Positions 11,707 through 22,506 of a DNA stretch of 64,000 nucleotides are shown in pieces. The stretch is from positions 69,066,870 to 69,130,869 of the forward strand of contig CM022303.1 in the NCBI GenBank assembly GCA_011799875.1, written 5' to 3'. The position numbers and the translations under genes were made by a program. How positions within the stretch are numbered: the first letter of the stretch is position 1; each line of letters starts with the position of its first letter. The DNA is from Thinopyrum elongatum. Lineage: Eukaryota; Streptophyta; Magnoliopsida; Poales; Poaceae. The notes below the pieces were generated by a model. The model worked only from the letters and a program-made list of their open reading frames with translations, had not been told where the DNA came from and did not search any database.

Positions 11707-11885
11707 GCCAGCAGGGCGACAGCGCAGTCGCTATCCCGGCTAGGATCAGGACGGCGGCGGCTGTGTTGCGTGTGAGTGTGTATCTCTCTGTGTAATCGAT
11801 CCCCTTCCTCCATCATCCATGGCTTGTATGAACTAGTGATCTGGATCCACTATCAATCGAGGCAAATACTAGCAAGTAGCTTACA
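11544..11885 (+). repeat. LTR3, right end of the gypsy array
   Basis: The LTR runs from TGTTAGCGACCC to GTAGCTTACA, with no primer-binding site after it. The next bases are LINE sequence beginning gattcccgca. This is therefore the true right border of the array. The expected 5-bp target duplication would be gattc, to be sought at the left border outside the window. Confidence 0.9.
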
Positions 11886-11971
11886 GATTCCCGCACCGCC
11901 TGTCGGGGCGACCGGAAGGCGATCACAGATCGCGACGGAAACGGACGGCGAGATCCCATGATCTAGGGAGA

Positions 11972-13273
11972 GTGAGAACACCGGTAGAGAGAGGAGAGAC
12001 ACTGCAGATCGTGGAGGACCCGCTGGGATTGAGGGAGGCCTGGGAGAGAACTAGGAAGGCCATCAGGAGGCTCGCGGTGGAAAGGAAGCAGCGACCAGGA
12101 GGATTCGAAGGAATTGTTGGCCGGAGATCACAGCCAGGCGAGGCGGCGTTGGAGAGGATCAGGGATAAAATGCTTGCCATGAGAGAGGATCTGAATCGTG
12201 GGCTTGGAGTAAAACCTGGAAAATCAGATCACGAGGTCGGTCATGAGCAACAGGTACACACAACACATCCAGCCTGTCCAGTAGAATTTTATGGAGTTAA
12301 GGAGGAACGGATCACAGATGTGACTGTAGGTAATCCTGTCAAAGAGGATGATATCCTGCATGAATCAACAATATATGCTCATGTTGAGATTGTACATCGG
12401 CAAGAAAAGAGAGTCATCAAGCAACAGTTTGTCCCCGTGTATGACTTCCCGGCTAGTACAGACATAGAGACTGATCACTTTTTGAATCAGATCCGAAGGT
12501 ATGTAAATCCAGTTCTGGAGGTGAGAGGAGATCAGTGGGAGGAGGAACAAATCAGTCAAACCCAAACGGGTGATCCACCAGACATAGTAATGAGAGGCAG
12601 TGCAGTACAAGATGGAAAGGTATCTACAGGTTTGAGAGAGAAGAACCGAGGAGCAGTGGGTACAGGTCCTCAGGTGCAGGCGAAGCAAGTCGAAAAAGGG
12701 CCCGTCGTGATTCTGAACTTAGGCTCTGATAAAATTGCAGCGACTTCGATCAAGAATGTTGGTGACGATCTGCAGTACCCCCCGAGTTTTGGCCCGGTCC
12801 CCCAGTTCCTTGCGGCTGGGTCTGTTGCTACTGTCACTCCTCTGCAGCCGGCTGATGGGCAAGCAGCAATGGACCTGAACCTGAACCAGGAGGAACAGAA
12901 CAAGGTGCAGCCGACGGCTGAACTGGAATTAGGTACACTGAAGAAACATGCAGGTTCCAGGGCTGGCTTCATGGGATCGAGTGAAACAGCCTGTGTGCTT
13001 GGCAAAAGTGGTGAACTATGTCTTGATGAAACTAGGGAGAAAACTGCAGAGAAGGAGGAAGATGGCTCGGATCGGAACAAGAAGAAGCAGAGGACAGCAA
13101 CTGAAGATGGTCAGAAGAACACTGGAAGAACAGGTGGTACGGCAGCAACCGGGCATGGGGCTCCCGGTAAATGGGTGGGCGCTGAAGACGGCGGACTGGA
13201 ACCGTTTCCCCCTGGCTTCGGCCTGGTGGCTATGTTTGCTGTGCCTGCTACTGTCGCCGCGATCCCTGCCTAG
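11972..13273 (+). pseudogene. LINE ORF1 protein, C-terminal part
   Basis: This 433-codon frame begins at a GTG and stays open upstream to the gypsy junction at 11888, so the listed start is not a real one. The protein is hydrophilic, rich in Glu, Lys and Gly, and I see no zinc knuckle or RNA-binding fold. In plant LINEs those usually sit in the N-terminal half, so that half may be missing here. The C-terminus holds a segment (TAATGHGAPGKWVGAEDGG) that recurs after the stop as a diverged copy. ORF1 proteins bind element RNA; this assignment rests on its place before ORF2. The frame ends at 13271-13273, and a second frame continues ORF1-like sequence from about 13296. Confidence 0.6.
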
Positions 13274-13295
13274 GCGCTAACTGCGGTGCCTACTG

Positions 13296-13629
13296 AAGAT
13301 GGGGTGGCTGGTCGTGCTGTTCTGAAGGGGGCGGTACTGGATGGTGGTGCACCAAGGCCAAAAAACTGAAAGGAAACAGACCAACAGGGAAAGGGGCTGA
13401 GCTGGGGCCATCTCGTCTAGGCAAACAAGGTGAGCGTGACCAAGAGGAAAGGACACCAGAGGCTGAGAAGGCTACAGGTACAGAGGCAGATCAGCAGAAG
13501 AAGATACGAGGAACTGAAGTTGTTGATGGAAAGGCTACTGAAGGGACGGTTGGTGGTCAGGAAGCTACCGGGCCTGGGGCTCCCGGTCAACTGGTGGGCG
13601 CCGAGGAGGGCGCCTACCAGGAACCATGA
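13296..13629 (+). pseudogene. Frameshifted ORF1 tail with internal duplication
   Basis: Between the ORF1 stop and the ORF2 start a frame of about 110 codons is open. Near its end it repeats the tail of ORF1 (ATGPGAPGQLVGAEEG against ATGHGAPGKWVGAEDG). Its stop TGA at 13627-13629 overlaps the ORF2 start ATG at 13626-13628 as ATGA. This suggests that ORF1 originally ran to this point and that a frameshift between about 13200 and 13330 created the earlier stop. An ATGA overlap would allow ORF2 translation by termination-reinitiation, but that is inference. Confidence 0.5.
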
Positions 13630-16600
13630 CGATCATGGCCTGGAACTGTCGAGGCCTCGGGCAACCTCGCACAGTTCAAGAGCTCGTGTGCCTTGTGCAC
13701 ACCTACAAGCCCAAGCTCGTCTTCCTTTCTGAAACTCGGCAAAACAATAAGTACGTCAAAGGTCTGAAGTGGAGGTTAGGTCTCCATCATTGTATTGTGC
13801 AACCCGGCATTGGAAAGGGTGCCGGCATTGCCCTCTTTTACGATGAGAGTGTTGAAATAAAAAAGATTGCCGTGGGAGCGAGATACATCGATGTGTTGGT
13901 CCGTATGAATCCCCATGGCCCTCAGTGGAGAGGTACATTTGTGTATGGAGAACCAAAAGCTCACGAGCGTCATCATATGTGGACTTTGTTGAGAAGGATA
14001 AGAGATGTTGTGAGCGAACCGTGGTTAATGATGGGCGATTTTAATGAAACTATGTGGCAAGGTGAACATTTCTCAGCTGCAAAAAGATCGGAAAACTACA
14101 TGGAAAATTTCAGAAGAGTGCTCTCTCATTGCAAGCTATATGACTTAGGTTTCAAGGGGCCGGCATGGTCATACAATAATAAACAGAGTGGCCGGGACAA
14201 TGTCCGTGCACGCCTAGACAGAGGGGTTGCTTCCCTTGAGTGGTCTGATCTGTACAAAGAAGCAATGATCGAACACATATGTTCCTCGCGATCTGATCAC
14301 CTCCCCATTTTGCTTCGGCTGGGGTCCAGGAAGGAGTGGAGGCCAGTGGGGGAGAATAAAAAGAACATCTTCAGGTATGAACAAATGTGGGAGCGAGTTG
14401 AGACGTTGCAGACCACCGTAACAAAAGCATGGAGAAAGGAAGGCCCGGCTGGAAATCTTGAGCTGATCAAAGTGAAGTTGTCAGTTATGCAGACGGATCT
14501 GAGGGCATGGGCTGAGCGGGATTTTGGTTCAGTTCTTAAGAAATCTGCGAAAATTAGAAAGAAACTAAGTGTGCTATGGTGTGTGCCTAGCTCTCCTGTA
14601 CAACAGAGGAAGGTGAATAAGCTGAGCAAGGAATTGGATGAGCTGCTGCTACGTGAGGAGATCATGTGGAGGCAGCGCTCGAGAGCCACGTACCTCAGGG
14701 AGGGAAACCGGAACACGAAATGGTTTAAGCAAAAGGCCACGTGGAGGAAAAAGAAAAACACGATCTCAAGATTGAAAGATGCCAATGGGCATTGGGTCGA
14801 GGATACAAATGGATTACATAAAATGATGAGCTCGTTCTTCAAAGATCTGTACCAAAAAGATGAAGGAGTCGATCCAAATGACATTCTGGATATCATGAGC
14901 GAGAGAGTGAGCAACGTGATGAACGAAGCACTTACAAAGGCGTTATCAGAACGAGAGATCAGCGATTCCTTGTTTCAAATAGGACCCCTCAAGGCCCCAG
15001 GTCCCGATGGTTTTCCCGCTCAGTTCTATCAACGTAATTGGGGAGAGGTCAAGGAGGATGTGGTGAGAGGGGTGATGGACTTCTTCGAGAAGGGGGTAAT
15101 GCGGGAAAGCGTTAATGATTCAGTGATTGTGCTAATTCCAAAAGGAAGCGACCCTCAAACGGTGAAAGACTTCAGACCCATCAGTTTATGCAACGTCATC
15201 TATAAGGTGGTCTCGAAGTGCCTTGTTAACTGGCTCCGTCCTCTCTTGGATGAAATCATCTCAGAGAGCCAGAGTGCGTTCATCCCCGGACAAATGATCA
15301 CAGACAACGCTATTATTGCGTTTGAATGTTTCCACAAGATCCAACATAGTAAGAAGGAGAGGGACACATATTGTGCATACAAGCTGGACTTGGCTAAAGC
15401 ATATGACAGGGTCGACTGGGTCTTTTTGGAAGAAGTACTCAAGAAGTTAGGCTTTTGTGGTAAATGGATCAACTGGGTCATGCGGTGTGTTAGGTCGGTG
15501 AGCTACTCGGTGAAATGCAATGGGGACCTCCTTGACCCCTTCAAACCATCTAGAGGGTTGCGCCAAGGGGACCCCCTTAGCCCGTATCTCTTCCTGTTTG
15601 TGGCAGACGGGCTGGTTCATTTGTTGAAGAAGGAGATAGCAGAAAACAACCTGACTCCAATAAAGATTGCTAGAAACTCGCCAGGTATTTCGAACCTTTT
15701 ATTTGCAGACGACAGCCTGATTTTCTTCAAGGCCTCGGTAGGGCAGGCTAAAACCATTAAGAAGGTTCTTGACACCTTCCAAAAATGCACTGGTCAACTC
15801 CTAAGCGAAAGCAAATGCTCATTGTTGTTTAGCGAAGCCTGCCCAGCTGACACGAGGGAGGGGATCAAGAGCATTCTGGGCGTGCAATCTGACTCGTTTG
15901 AAAGTAAATACTTGGGGTTGCCTACGCCGGAGGGGAGAATGAAGGATGACAAGTTTCAACCCATCATTGACAGATTTGGGAAGAGGTGCAATGATTGGTC
16001 AGAAAGGTTCATGTCCTATGCGGCAAAGGAGGTTCATGTCAAATCGGTTGTGCAAGCTCTCCCCGTGTTCACCATGAGTGTGTTCATGCTATCTAAAAGT
16101 TTTTGCGAGAAGTACGAACGGATGATTAGAGAATTCTGGTGGGGAGAGGAAGATGGGCAAAGGAAGGTTCACTGGATGTCCTGGGAGAGAATGACAAAAC
16201 CGAAACGGGGAGGGGGTATTGGATTCAGAGACATGCACCTCTTTAACCAGGCTCTTCTGGCAAAGCAGGGGTGGAGACTCATACAAAACCCGGATAGCCT
16301 GTGTTCGAGAGTCCTAAAATCCAAGTATTACCCTAATGGAAACATATTAGACACGGTCTTTGCATCGGATGCATCCCCGGTTTGGAGAGCGATTGAATTT
16401 GGGCTGCAACTTCTGAAAAAGGGACTGATCTGGAGAGTGGGGGATGGAAAAAGCATACAAATTCAACGTGACCAGTGGCTGCCTAGGAAGGAAGGTCTCA
16501 TGACGGCTGCGTTTATTCGGAGGTCCAGAATTCGTTGGGTCAATCAACTCATGCATCCGGATAGGAAGGAATGGAATGAGGGGCTCATAAGGCAGATCTT

Positions 16601-17907
16601 TTACAATTTCGATGCAGATGAAATCTGCAAGCTAGCCATCCCGACGTCGGAAGTGGATGACCAAATTGCGTGGCATTATGAAAAGAATGGGAAGTTCTCG
16701 GTTAGAAGCGCTTACAAGCTCGCCATGGCTGACAAAACAAGGGATAGCCCAACACCCTCAAGCTCGACGAGTGAGCCCAGTGATCGTAGTATATGGGATC
16801 TTATTTGGAAAGCAAAAGTCCCTGGAAAAATTCGTATCTTTGGCTGGAGAATTGCCACAAAGACTCTTGCTACCAAGAAAAATAAGTGGAGGAGATCACT
16901 TGAATTGGATGCCACCTGTAGCATTTGTGGACAAGGAGAAGAAGATGAATACCATGCGGTGGTAGCATGCACAAAAAGTAGAGCTCTGAGGTACTCCCTC
17001 CGTTCGGAATTACTTGTCGCAGAACTGGATGTATCTAGACGTATTTTAGTTCTAGATACATCCATTTCCGAGACAAGTAATTCCGAACGGAGGGAGTATG
17101 AGTTAAGAGAGAGATGGAGGTTGCCGGAAGAAAACTGGTTTTGGTTTACTGGGGAGGATTGGCTACAGGTCCTGCTCGATGCTGTAACAGAGGAAATTCA
17201 AGCGAAGATACTGTTACTGCTATGGCGCTGTTGGCAACTGAGGGAGGACTGTGTTCGTAATAATGGTAAAGAATCCATCTTGGGATCGGTCCAATTCCTG
17301 ACAAAGTACTGGGAGGAGTTGGAAACCTGTGGAGAGCCAGGTGAAACTAATCTTGGGAAGTTTGCCGCTGACATGATAGAAATACAGCCGACCCCGCCTG
17401 TCGCCCTGAATGTGAAATGGACGCCGCCTGCTCGAGGTTCAGTCAAACTGAACTCCGATGCGTCGTTTTTGGCAGAATCTGGGTGGAGCGCGGCTGGTGC
17501 TGTCGCCCGCGACTACCGAGGCTTTGTCTTCATTTCCAGTTGTCAAAAGCTGCCGACTTGCTGCAGTGTTGAGGAGGCAGAAGTCGCGCGCAGCGTTGGT
17601 CGGGGTGCAGAAACTGGCAGAAGTGTACAGAGGTCCGATTGTATTGGAACTGGCCTGCCAAACGATAGCGAAGGAACTGGCGGATAGAGCCCCAACGAGG
17701 TCCCATAACTATGCAGTGATTATGGACATTAAACAGGCTGTGAAGGTGTTTGCTGACTTCAATGTTATCTGCACCAGACGTAGTGGCAACGCCCTTGCCC
17801 ATGAACTTGCAGCTGAAGTCAAGAGGAATGGAGACCAGGTGGTGGTCGCTGGAGTCCCGGAGAGGTTGCGACCACTGATGTTGTCTGAATATTCTGGTCT
17901 TATATGA
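13626..17907 (+). pseudogene. LINE ORF2: endonuclease, reverse transcriptase, RNase H
   Basis: The N-terminal APE-type endonuclease shows MAWNCRGLG, LSETRQNN, MGDFNE and SRSDHLPI. Reverse transcriptase shows KLDLAKAYDRVDW, RGLRQGDPLSPYLF and the catalytic LLFADDSLIF near 15700. A zinc-binding segment (ATCSICGQGEEDEYHAVVAC) follows. The C-terminal RNase H starts KLNSDASF, with VEEAE and later RRSGNALAHELA. The main frame covers 13626-17687. A small indel near 17592 moves the end of RNase H to another frame, which stops at 17905-17907. A Stowaway MITE adds 35 codons at 16992-17096 without closing the frame. ORF2 would nick target DNA and prime reverse transcription there. Confidence 0.9.
16994..17096. 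mobile_element. Stowaway MITE in frame within LINE ORF2
   Basis: A 103-bp hairpin-like element with ends CTCCCTCCGTTCGGAATTAC and its inverse is flanked by TA on both sides (16992-16993 and 17097-17098). These are hallmarks of Tc1/mariner-related Stowaway MITEs in grasses. Nearly the whole element pairs with itself. Insertion plus TA duplication added 105 bp, exactly 35 codons, and contains no stop in the ORF2 frame. Confidence 0.92.
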
Positions 17908-17929
17908 GTAGCTTACTACTCTAGTTCTC

Positions 17930-17944
17930 AAAAAAAAAAAAAAA
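17930..17944 (+). other. LINE poly(A) tail
   Basis: A run of fifteen A follows the last ORF2 stop by 22 bases. It marks the 3' end of the LINE. The bases after it (tcttgatcaatc) would be the start of the target duplication. Confidence 0.85.
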
Positions 17945-19580
17945 TCTTGATCAATCAAGCTGAGTAATAACCTTATCATCAAAATTTTCCTGCACCTATT
18001 TTTTACAAAAAAAGAAGCCAAAGTAGCCTTAATATGACATGATTTTTATGCCGGCTCAGTGCGGCTCTCTGAATCTAGCATGAGTTCTCTCTCAAGATGC
18101 ACATGTTTACTTATTCTACACACTGTACACTCCCATTTAAAATACATGGATGTAAGGAAGTAGCAACAGGTAGACTTGCATGTCAAAGTAATTGAATAAA
18201 AGAAGTAGGGCCGACAGAGTAACGTGGTGTGACAGGGCGTGTAGTGACGCACGTACGGCGATGCTGGCCACTGGTTGGCGGGAACGGAGGGCAGAGAAGC
18301 ACGGTGCGGTGGCGGTCGTCGCCCGGCAGGAGCAGCAGGTAGGCGCGCGGTGGCGGTCGAAGACCGGCTAGAGCGGCAGGCTATGTTACATGGTACGGGG
18401 ATACGGCAAAACATCATTTTTCTGAAAATAGACTTATGGGGATATAGCGATTATATGTATGTGGTTGTTGGATTCATTGCTTTTCTTTCTTAATGTGTTT
18501 TGTTTTTGATGTGACTAATTTGTTTATTTCCTTTTTGATGTGACTGATTTGTTTCATGATTTAAGACGTTCTCTTAATTCGTAATTCGGTTTTAAGACGT
18601 TCTTTTATTTCTTAATTAAGAATATTGATTTGGTACATCATCTATCTCATGCGTTGGTGTTTGGATATGTGCGATGAAGGTTTAATGGATTCACACAACT
18701 CGCTCTTGCGGTCACGATCTCGTCTAGATTCTTTTCCTTGGGAGAGAACTGTTGTCTTTGAGTGGATAATGATAGAGTTTTGAGTGGAACGATTTAGAGG
18801 AATAACCAAATCGAAGAAGAAAAAACGAATGTGTAAGGTGGAGGGGAAAAAACCAAAGCGACACGGGAGGAAATAAACAATTGTGGAGGGGTGGTGGTGG
18901 GAAGTGGGGCAAAACTAAATCGGTGAGGTGAAAATAAACCGTAGATTCCGGCCTACAAACTACCCCTTTAGGAGTAGAGATGAAACAGAGAAGAAAGAAA
19001 TCAAAAAACGAAATATAGCAAAAATATACCAAAAATAAAAAAAATAAAGAGTGCGCAGACATCAAATGAGCCGGCCAACTTTGATTATAGTTGACGTTTT
19101 GGTAAGATTTGATTTGATTTGGGTATGAGTAGTGGAAGACAAGGCAATATTGCATTTAGTTGAGATTTCTTAAGATTTGAGTTGAATGAGTTAATGCACG
19201 ACGTTGTTTTCGGAAAGTGTCGATTTGATTGATTTAATGCACGTGTCAAATGAGCCATCCTAAATTGGCCGTGCTTGACCGAAAGATCGCCAGTAAGATG
19301 TTCGTGGGCGTAACACAGGAGTGGTGGGATGTAGGCGAGACTATCAAGTCCACTTTAGGAATAGAGATACATAGTCGTATATAGGATGGTTGCGTTCAGA
19401 AAGATGCTCCTGAGATTGCATTCTTGCTCTCTTATATACTCAGATTTCTAGTACATTCTTAATTTTTTTTAACATGTCGTACATTCTTGTAGCGACAAGA
19501 TAATCTGAATCGCAACACTGTTTCTTTCAGCTTTAGGCCAGAGTTTCACACACAAGTTGCCTATGAATATTAGCCTAGTA
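17945..19580. other. Non-coding stretch, no gene recognised
   Basis: AT-rich flanking DNA with a short GC-rich patch at about 18230-18380. A short direct repeat, tttgatgtgact followed by atttgttt, occurs twice near 18506-18560, and a ttaagacgttct motif occurs twice near 18563-18605. The motif tttaggagtagaga at about 18967 recurs at about 21241. Small ORFs here have no recognisable domain. Confidence 0.5.
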
Positions 19581-19741
19581 CTCCCTCCGTTCCTAAATAT
19601 ATGTTTTTTTAAAGATTTCAAATGGACTACAACATACGGATATATATAGACATATTTTAGAGTGTAGATTCAATCATTTTGCTCCGTATGTAGTCATTTG
19701 TTAGAATGTCTAAAAAGACTTATATTTAGGAATGGAGGAAG
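19581..19741. mobile_element. Stowaway MITE (Thalos-like)
   Basis: A 161-bp element starts CTCCCTCCGTTCCTAAATAT and ends TATTTAGGAATGGAGGAAG. It is flanked by TA (19579-19580 and 19742-19743). Inner sequences such as ACATACGGAT and ATCCGTATGTAG-like pairs are inverted. Length and ends resemble the Thalos Stowaway of Triticeae; the family name is from memory and not checked. Confidence 0.85.
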
Positions 19742-19743
19742 TA

Positions 19744-20085
19744 TTATTTTTTGCAATCCGCTCGTCATGAGTGAAGCAGATGTTTTTATTTTATTTTTAG
19801 GGATAGAATTCAGAATAGAAGCTTGTAGAAGATGAAGCTTTACCACCTTGTCTGATGTGGTTCGGTTATACAGAAAATCATGTGTTAGTTTTGATGCAGC
19901 TTATTGCGATTGAAATGTAGCATATTTTTTTCTCTGTCTGAAAGCATAACCTTTTCATTAAGAAGAAAATGCTAACATGCTGGAATGGACAGTACGTATT
20001 TGCTAAGATGCTGAGGACGAAGCATTCCACTAACCTGGACTTAGCTAGAACAGCATGGTAAACAAATGATCTCCGATCCTAAAGT
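19744..20085. other. Non-coding flank of the copia element
   Basis: AT-rich DNA with no ORF or repeat that I recognise. The five bases before the copia LTR (taaag, 20081-20085) would be its target duplication if the right end were intact. Confidence 0.4.
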
Positions 20086-20584
20086 GTTGAATATATGAGC
20101 AAATTACTACGAGATTTAATCCAAATAAACAGTAAATAAATCATGACGAGAGTAACATTCTCTTCTCGTTGTTCCTGGTTCATGAAGGTCTTCTTGTAGC
20201 CGGTCATGAGCTTGTATTTGCAGGTTGCGGCAACTCATCAGCAGGTATGTGTGGGTGAACTGGAACCGATTATAGATTCAAATGTGAGCATATGTAGAGA
20301 ACAATAAATAATCCCAAATCCAACCATTAAAGCAGTACATAGACCTAAATCATGCTTGCGATCGACAACGGATGTACAGAATCGTCAAGGAATTCACCAA
20401 GCACCTTGCTGCCAACATCGCCAACGCTCTATGCTCTGCCTTACACCACCCGTCTCTAGGCACGTGCAAAGAGCTCGAGGCCGCCGCACGCCTGTTCGTG
20501 CCCTCCTTCTAGCATCAATAACCGCCCCCTCTCCCTATGTGTTTCATTTCCGCCGCAGCTCCTTGCCATGGACCTCCGGTGGGA

Positions 20585-20784
20585 GCATATAGCGTAGAGG
20601 CACTCATCGCGGGGCACACATGGGGGCACAGTAGTTGGAGGCGGTGTAGGTTCCGCCGCTGCATGGTCCTACTGGAGGTCGAGGAAGGCGCCGTGGTTGC
20701 CGTCATTAGGGCTTCCATCCCAAGGAGAGATGCAGGAGTGAGCGGCGGCCGGAGGGAAGAAGAAGAGCGCAATGAGGACATCGT
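20585..20784. repeat. Direct repeat, copy 1
   Basis: A segment of about 200 bp starting atatagcgtagaggcac, with gccgtcattagggcttccat in its middle, recurs at 21965-22160 in the same direction with scattered differences. It lies inside the inferred copia LTR and has no clear coding content. Confidence 0.8.
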
Positions 20785-21380
20785 TGGGACCCCGCTCCGC
20801 CATGGCTGTGGCGCTTCTGTTCCCAACCCGCCGCCATACCTCATGTGGTGGAGACATTGCTGCGTTCCTCAAGTCGCCACTGCTTCTGTGGTGGAGGACG
20901 AGAGGCCCGAAGCAACATGAGAGTTGAGGGAGAGTAGCAAGGGCGGAGGCGGAATGAGCGGCAGATGGCAATGGCCTGCGTGGTTGTCGTGACGGTGGAG
21001 GTGTGGGACAAAGCATCGGTAGGAGGAGCATATCAGAGAGAGGTAATTTGGGGGCTCCGGAAGGAAGGAGAGAAGGCCATGTAGATAGGTAAGTTCCACT
21101 TATCACGGGGGAATTGATTTATGTTGATTGGAGTTCGGAGATCGCTAGCTCTAACGCGTGAAAGGAAAGAGGGCGACGAACGATGGAAGCGAATGACAAC
21201 GACGACGTACGGACATACCATCACTATCGCAGACTGCTCCTTTAGGAGTAGAGATTGTACTCCGTTCAGCTAATAGTTTGGTTGGGTGTTAGTCATGTAC
21301 GCTGAGCAAGAAAGATTTACTAGACTTGCTTCCCAACCTGGAACTTGCTATACTTGTTTGATCACGTGGGACCCTATAGC

Positions 21381-21964
21381 TAGGGGTGGAAACGGATCGG
21401 ATAGTGCTCTTACCACTTCCGTTTTCATATTTTCAAAACGAATAAGAATGCGAATACGGATGTTATCGGATACGGATGAGGCCTGGATGTTATTCGAATA
21501 CGGATACGTATCGGATGTTTTCTTGATTTGGAACGGATACGAATAATAGCGACATATTGCTTAAGTATATTAGTCAATAGCTATGTGACATGAAGTAATC
21601 AACTTGTGACATACAATAAGTCAATGATAAATAGATTTATGAATAAATACTATTGTAATGCATAATAATTTCTAAGTTTAATCATACAAAGAGTACTTTT
21701 TGATAACTTATTAGGCTTTTATGTTGGATAATTGAAAATTGCCTCCCATAATCTTATTCGGATATGGATATATCCACTTCCATATCCATATTTGTGTCAA
21801 AAGCTCATACCATATTTTACTTTTTTATTTGTTAAATAAATTCGGATACGGATAATTTCCATTTTCATTTTGGTTCGGATGCGGATGTTTCGGATACGAA
21901 TAGGCATTTTCTCGAATACGAATATCGGATATTTCGGATTATCCGCTAGCACTTTTCACCCCTA
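21381..21964. mobile_element. hAT-type MITE with 8-bp target duplication
   Basis: A 584-bp element begins TAGGGGTGGAAACGG and ends CACTTTTCACCCCTA. It is flanked by perfect 8-bp direct repeats CCTATAGC at 21373-21380 and 21965-21972. Eight-base duplications are typical of hAT elements. It has no transposase ORF. Subterminal zones are rich in cggatacggat and its inverse. It sits exactly at the start of the second copy of the direct repeat. Confidence 0.9.
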
Positions 21965-22160
21965 CCTATAGCGTAGAGGCTCTCATCACGGGGCACACAT
22001 GGGGGCACAGTAGCTGGAGGTGGTGTAGGTTCCACCGGTGCTTGGTGCTGTTGGACATCTAGGAAGGCATCGTGGTTGCCGTCATTAGGGCTTCCATCCC
22101 ATGGAGAGATGCAGAGTGAGCGGTGACCGGAGTGACGAAGAAGAGCGCATTGAGGACATC
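21965..22160. repeat. Direct repeat, copy 2
   Basis: Diverged copy of 20585-20784, directly right of the hAT MITE. Sequence just left of the MITE (gtgggaccctatag) also resembles the left edge of copy 1 (gtgggagcatatag), so the MITE inserted into an existing repeat copy. Confidence 0.8.
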
Positions 22161-22500
22161 GGCAGCTGGGTAGACGTCTGCCTATCTATGTAGTGCGAGT
22201 CGGGTAGGTCATGGGAGTAAATCCCTCGTCCAAGTCAGTAACAGCCCCATGATCCAAAAGAATCGGAAACGGCTGGTTAATTGACGCGTCCATTTATTAT
22301 TAATTAATGACACATTAATTTTTTCGAACAGCAAACATATAGACAACATGCATAGCATTGTCCTTGACTCGGCTCATTCCTGAAACCCGACGCGGTGCGT
22401 CATGACGAGGAGTAGTGTGTCGTGGTGAGGCTAGCGAGGAGGAGGAGCGCGCGTGTAGGTCTCCCCTCTCATGCTCATACAAGTGATAGAAGAGTTCACC

Positions 22501-22506
22501 TTATAA
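22501..22506 (-). promoter_or_regulatory. TATA-like element of copia LTR
   Basis: The palindromic core TTATAA in context CACCTTATAAGGTG lies 147 bp from the minus-strand start of the inferred LTR. That position fits a copia promoter. No other evidence of use. Confidence 0.4.

Larger units (their letters stand above)
1..11885 (+). mobile_element. Tandem Reina-like Ty3/gypsy chromovirus array (three LTRs)
   Basis: Three 342-bp LTRs at 1222, 6383 and 11544 are spaced exactly 5161 bp apart, with near-identical internal regions between them. All units run in the plus direction. The left unit is cut by the window edge. The LTRs are short, the primer-binding site resembles initiator Met tRNA, and pol ends in a chromodomain; together these fit the Reina clade of chromoviruses (known family traits; clade assignment is inference). 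By eye the LTRs differ by 6 (LTR1/LTR2), 6 (LTR1/LTR3) and 4 (LTR2/LTR3) substitutions. Such LTR-internal-LTR-internal-LTR arrays are usually explained by unequal recombination between LTRs. The five bases after the last LTR are gattc, but the matching left flank lies outside the window. Confidence 0.88.
11886..17944 (+). mobile_element. L1-type (RIL) LINE, 5' part missing or displaced
   Basis: ORF1 and ORF2 in the same direction followed by an A15 tail (17930-17944) identify a non-LTR retrotransposon. The left border coincides with the end of the gypsy array, and the ORF1 frame is open right up to that border. The simplest reading is that the array inserted into ORF1 and the LINE start lies left of the window. 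A 5'-truncated LINE that landed beside the array is the alternative. No target duplication could be matched. Confidence 0.82.

Noticed and set aside
14297..14914. 205-codon minus-strand ORF within LINE ORF2
   Set aside because: Shadow of the endonuclease-RT frame; Ser- and Phe-rich with no domain.
18724..19155. 143-codon minus-strand ORF rich in Phe, Leu and Ser
   Set aside because: Low-complexity AT-rich sequence, no domain, no promoter or splice context.
20356..21106. Possible host gene with ORFs on both strands
   Set aside because: No recognised motif, repeated segment nearby, and position inside the inferred copia LTR.
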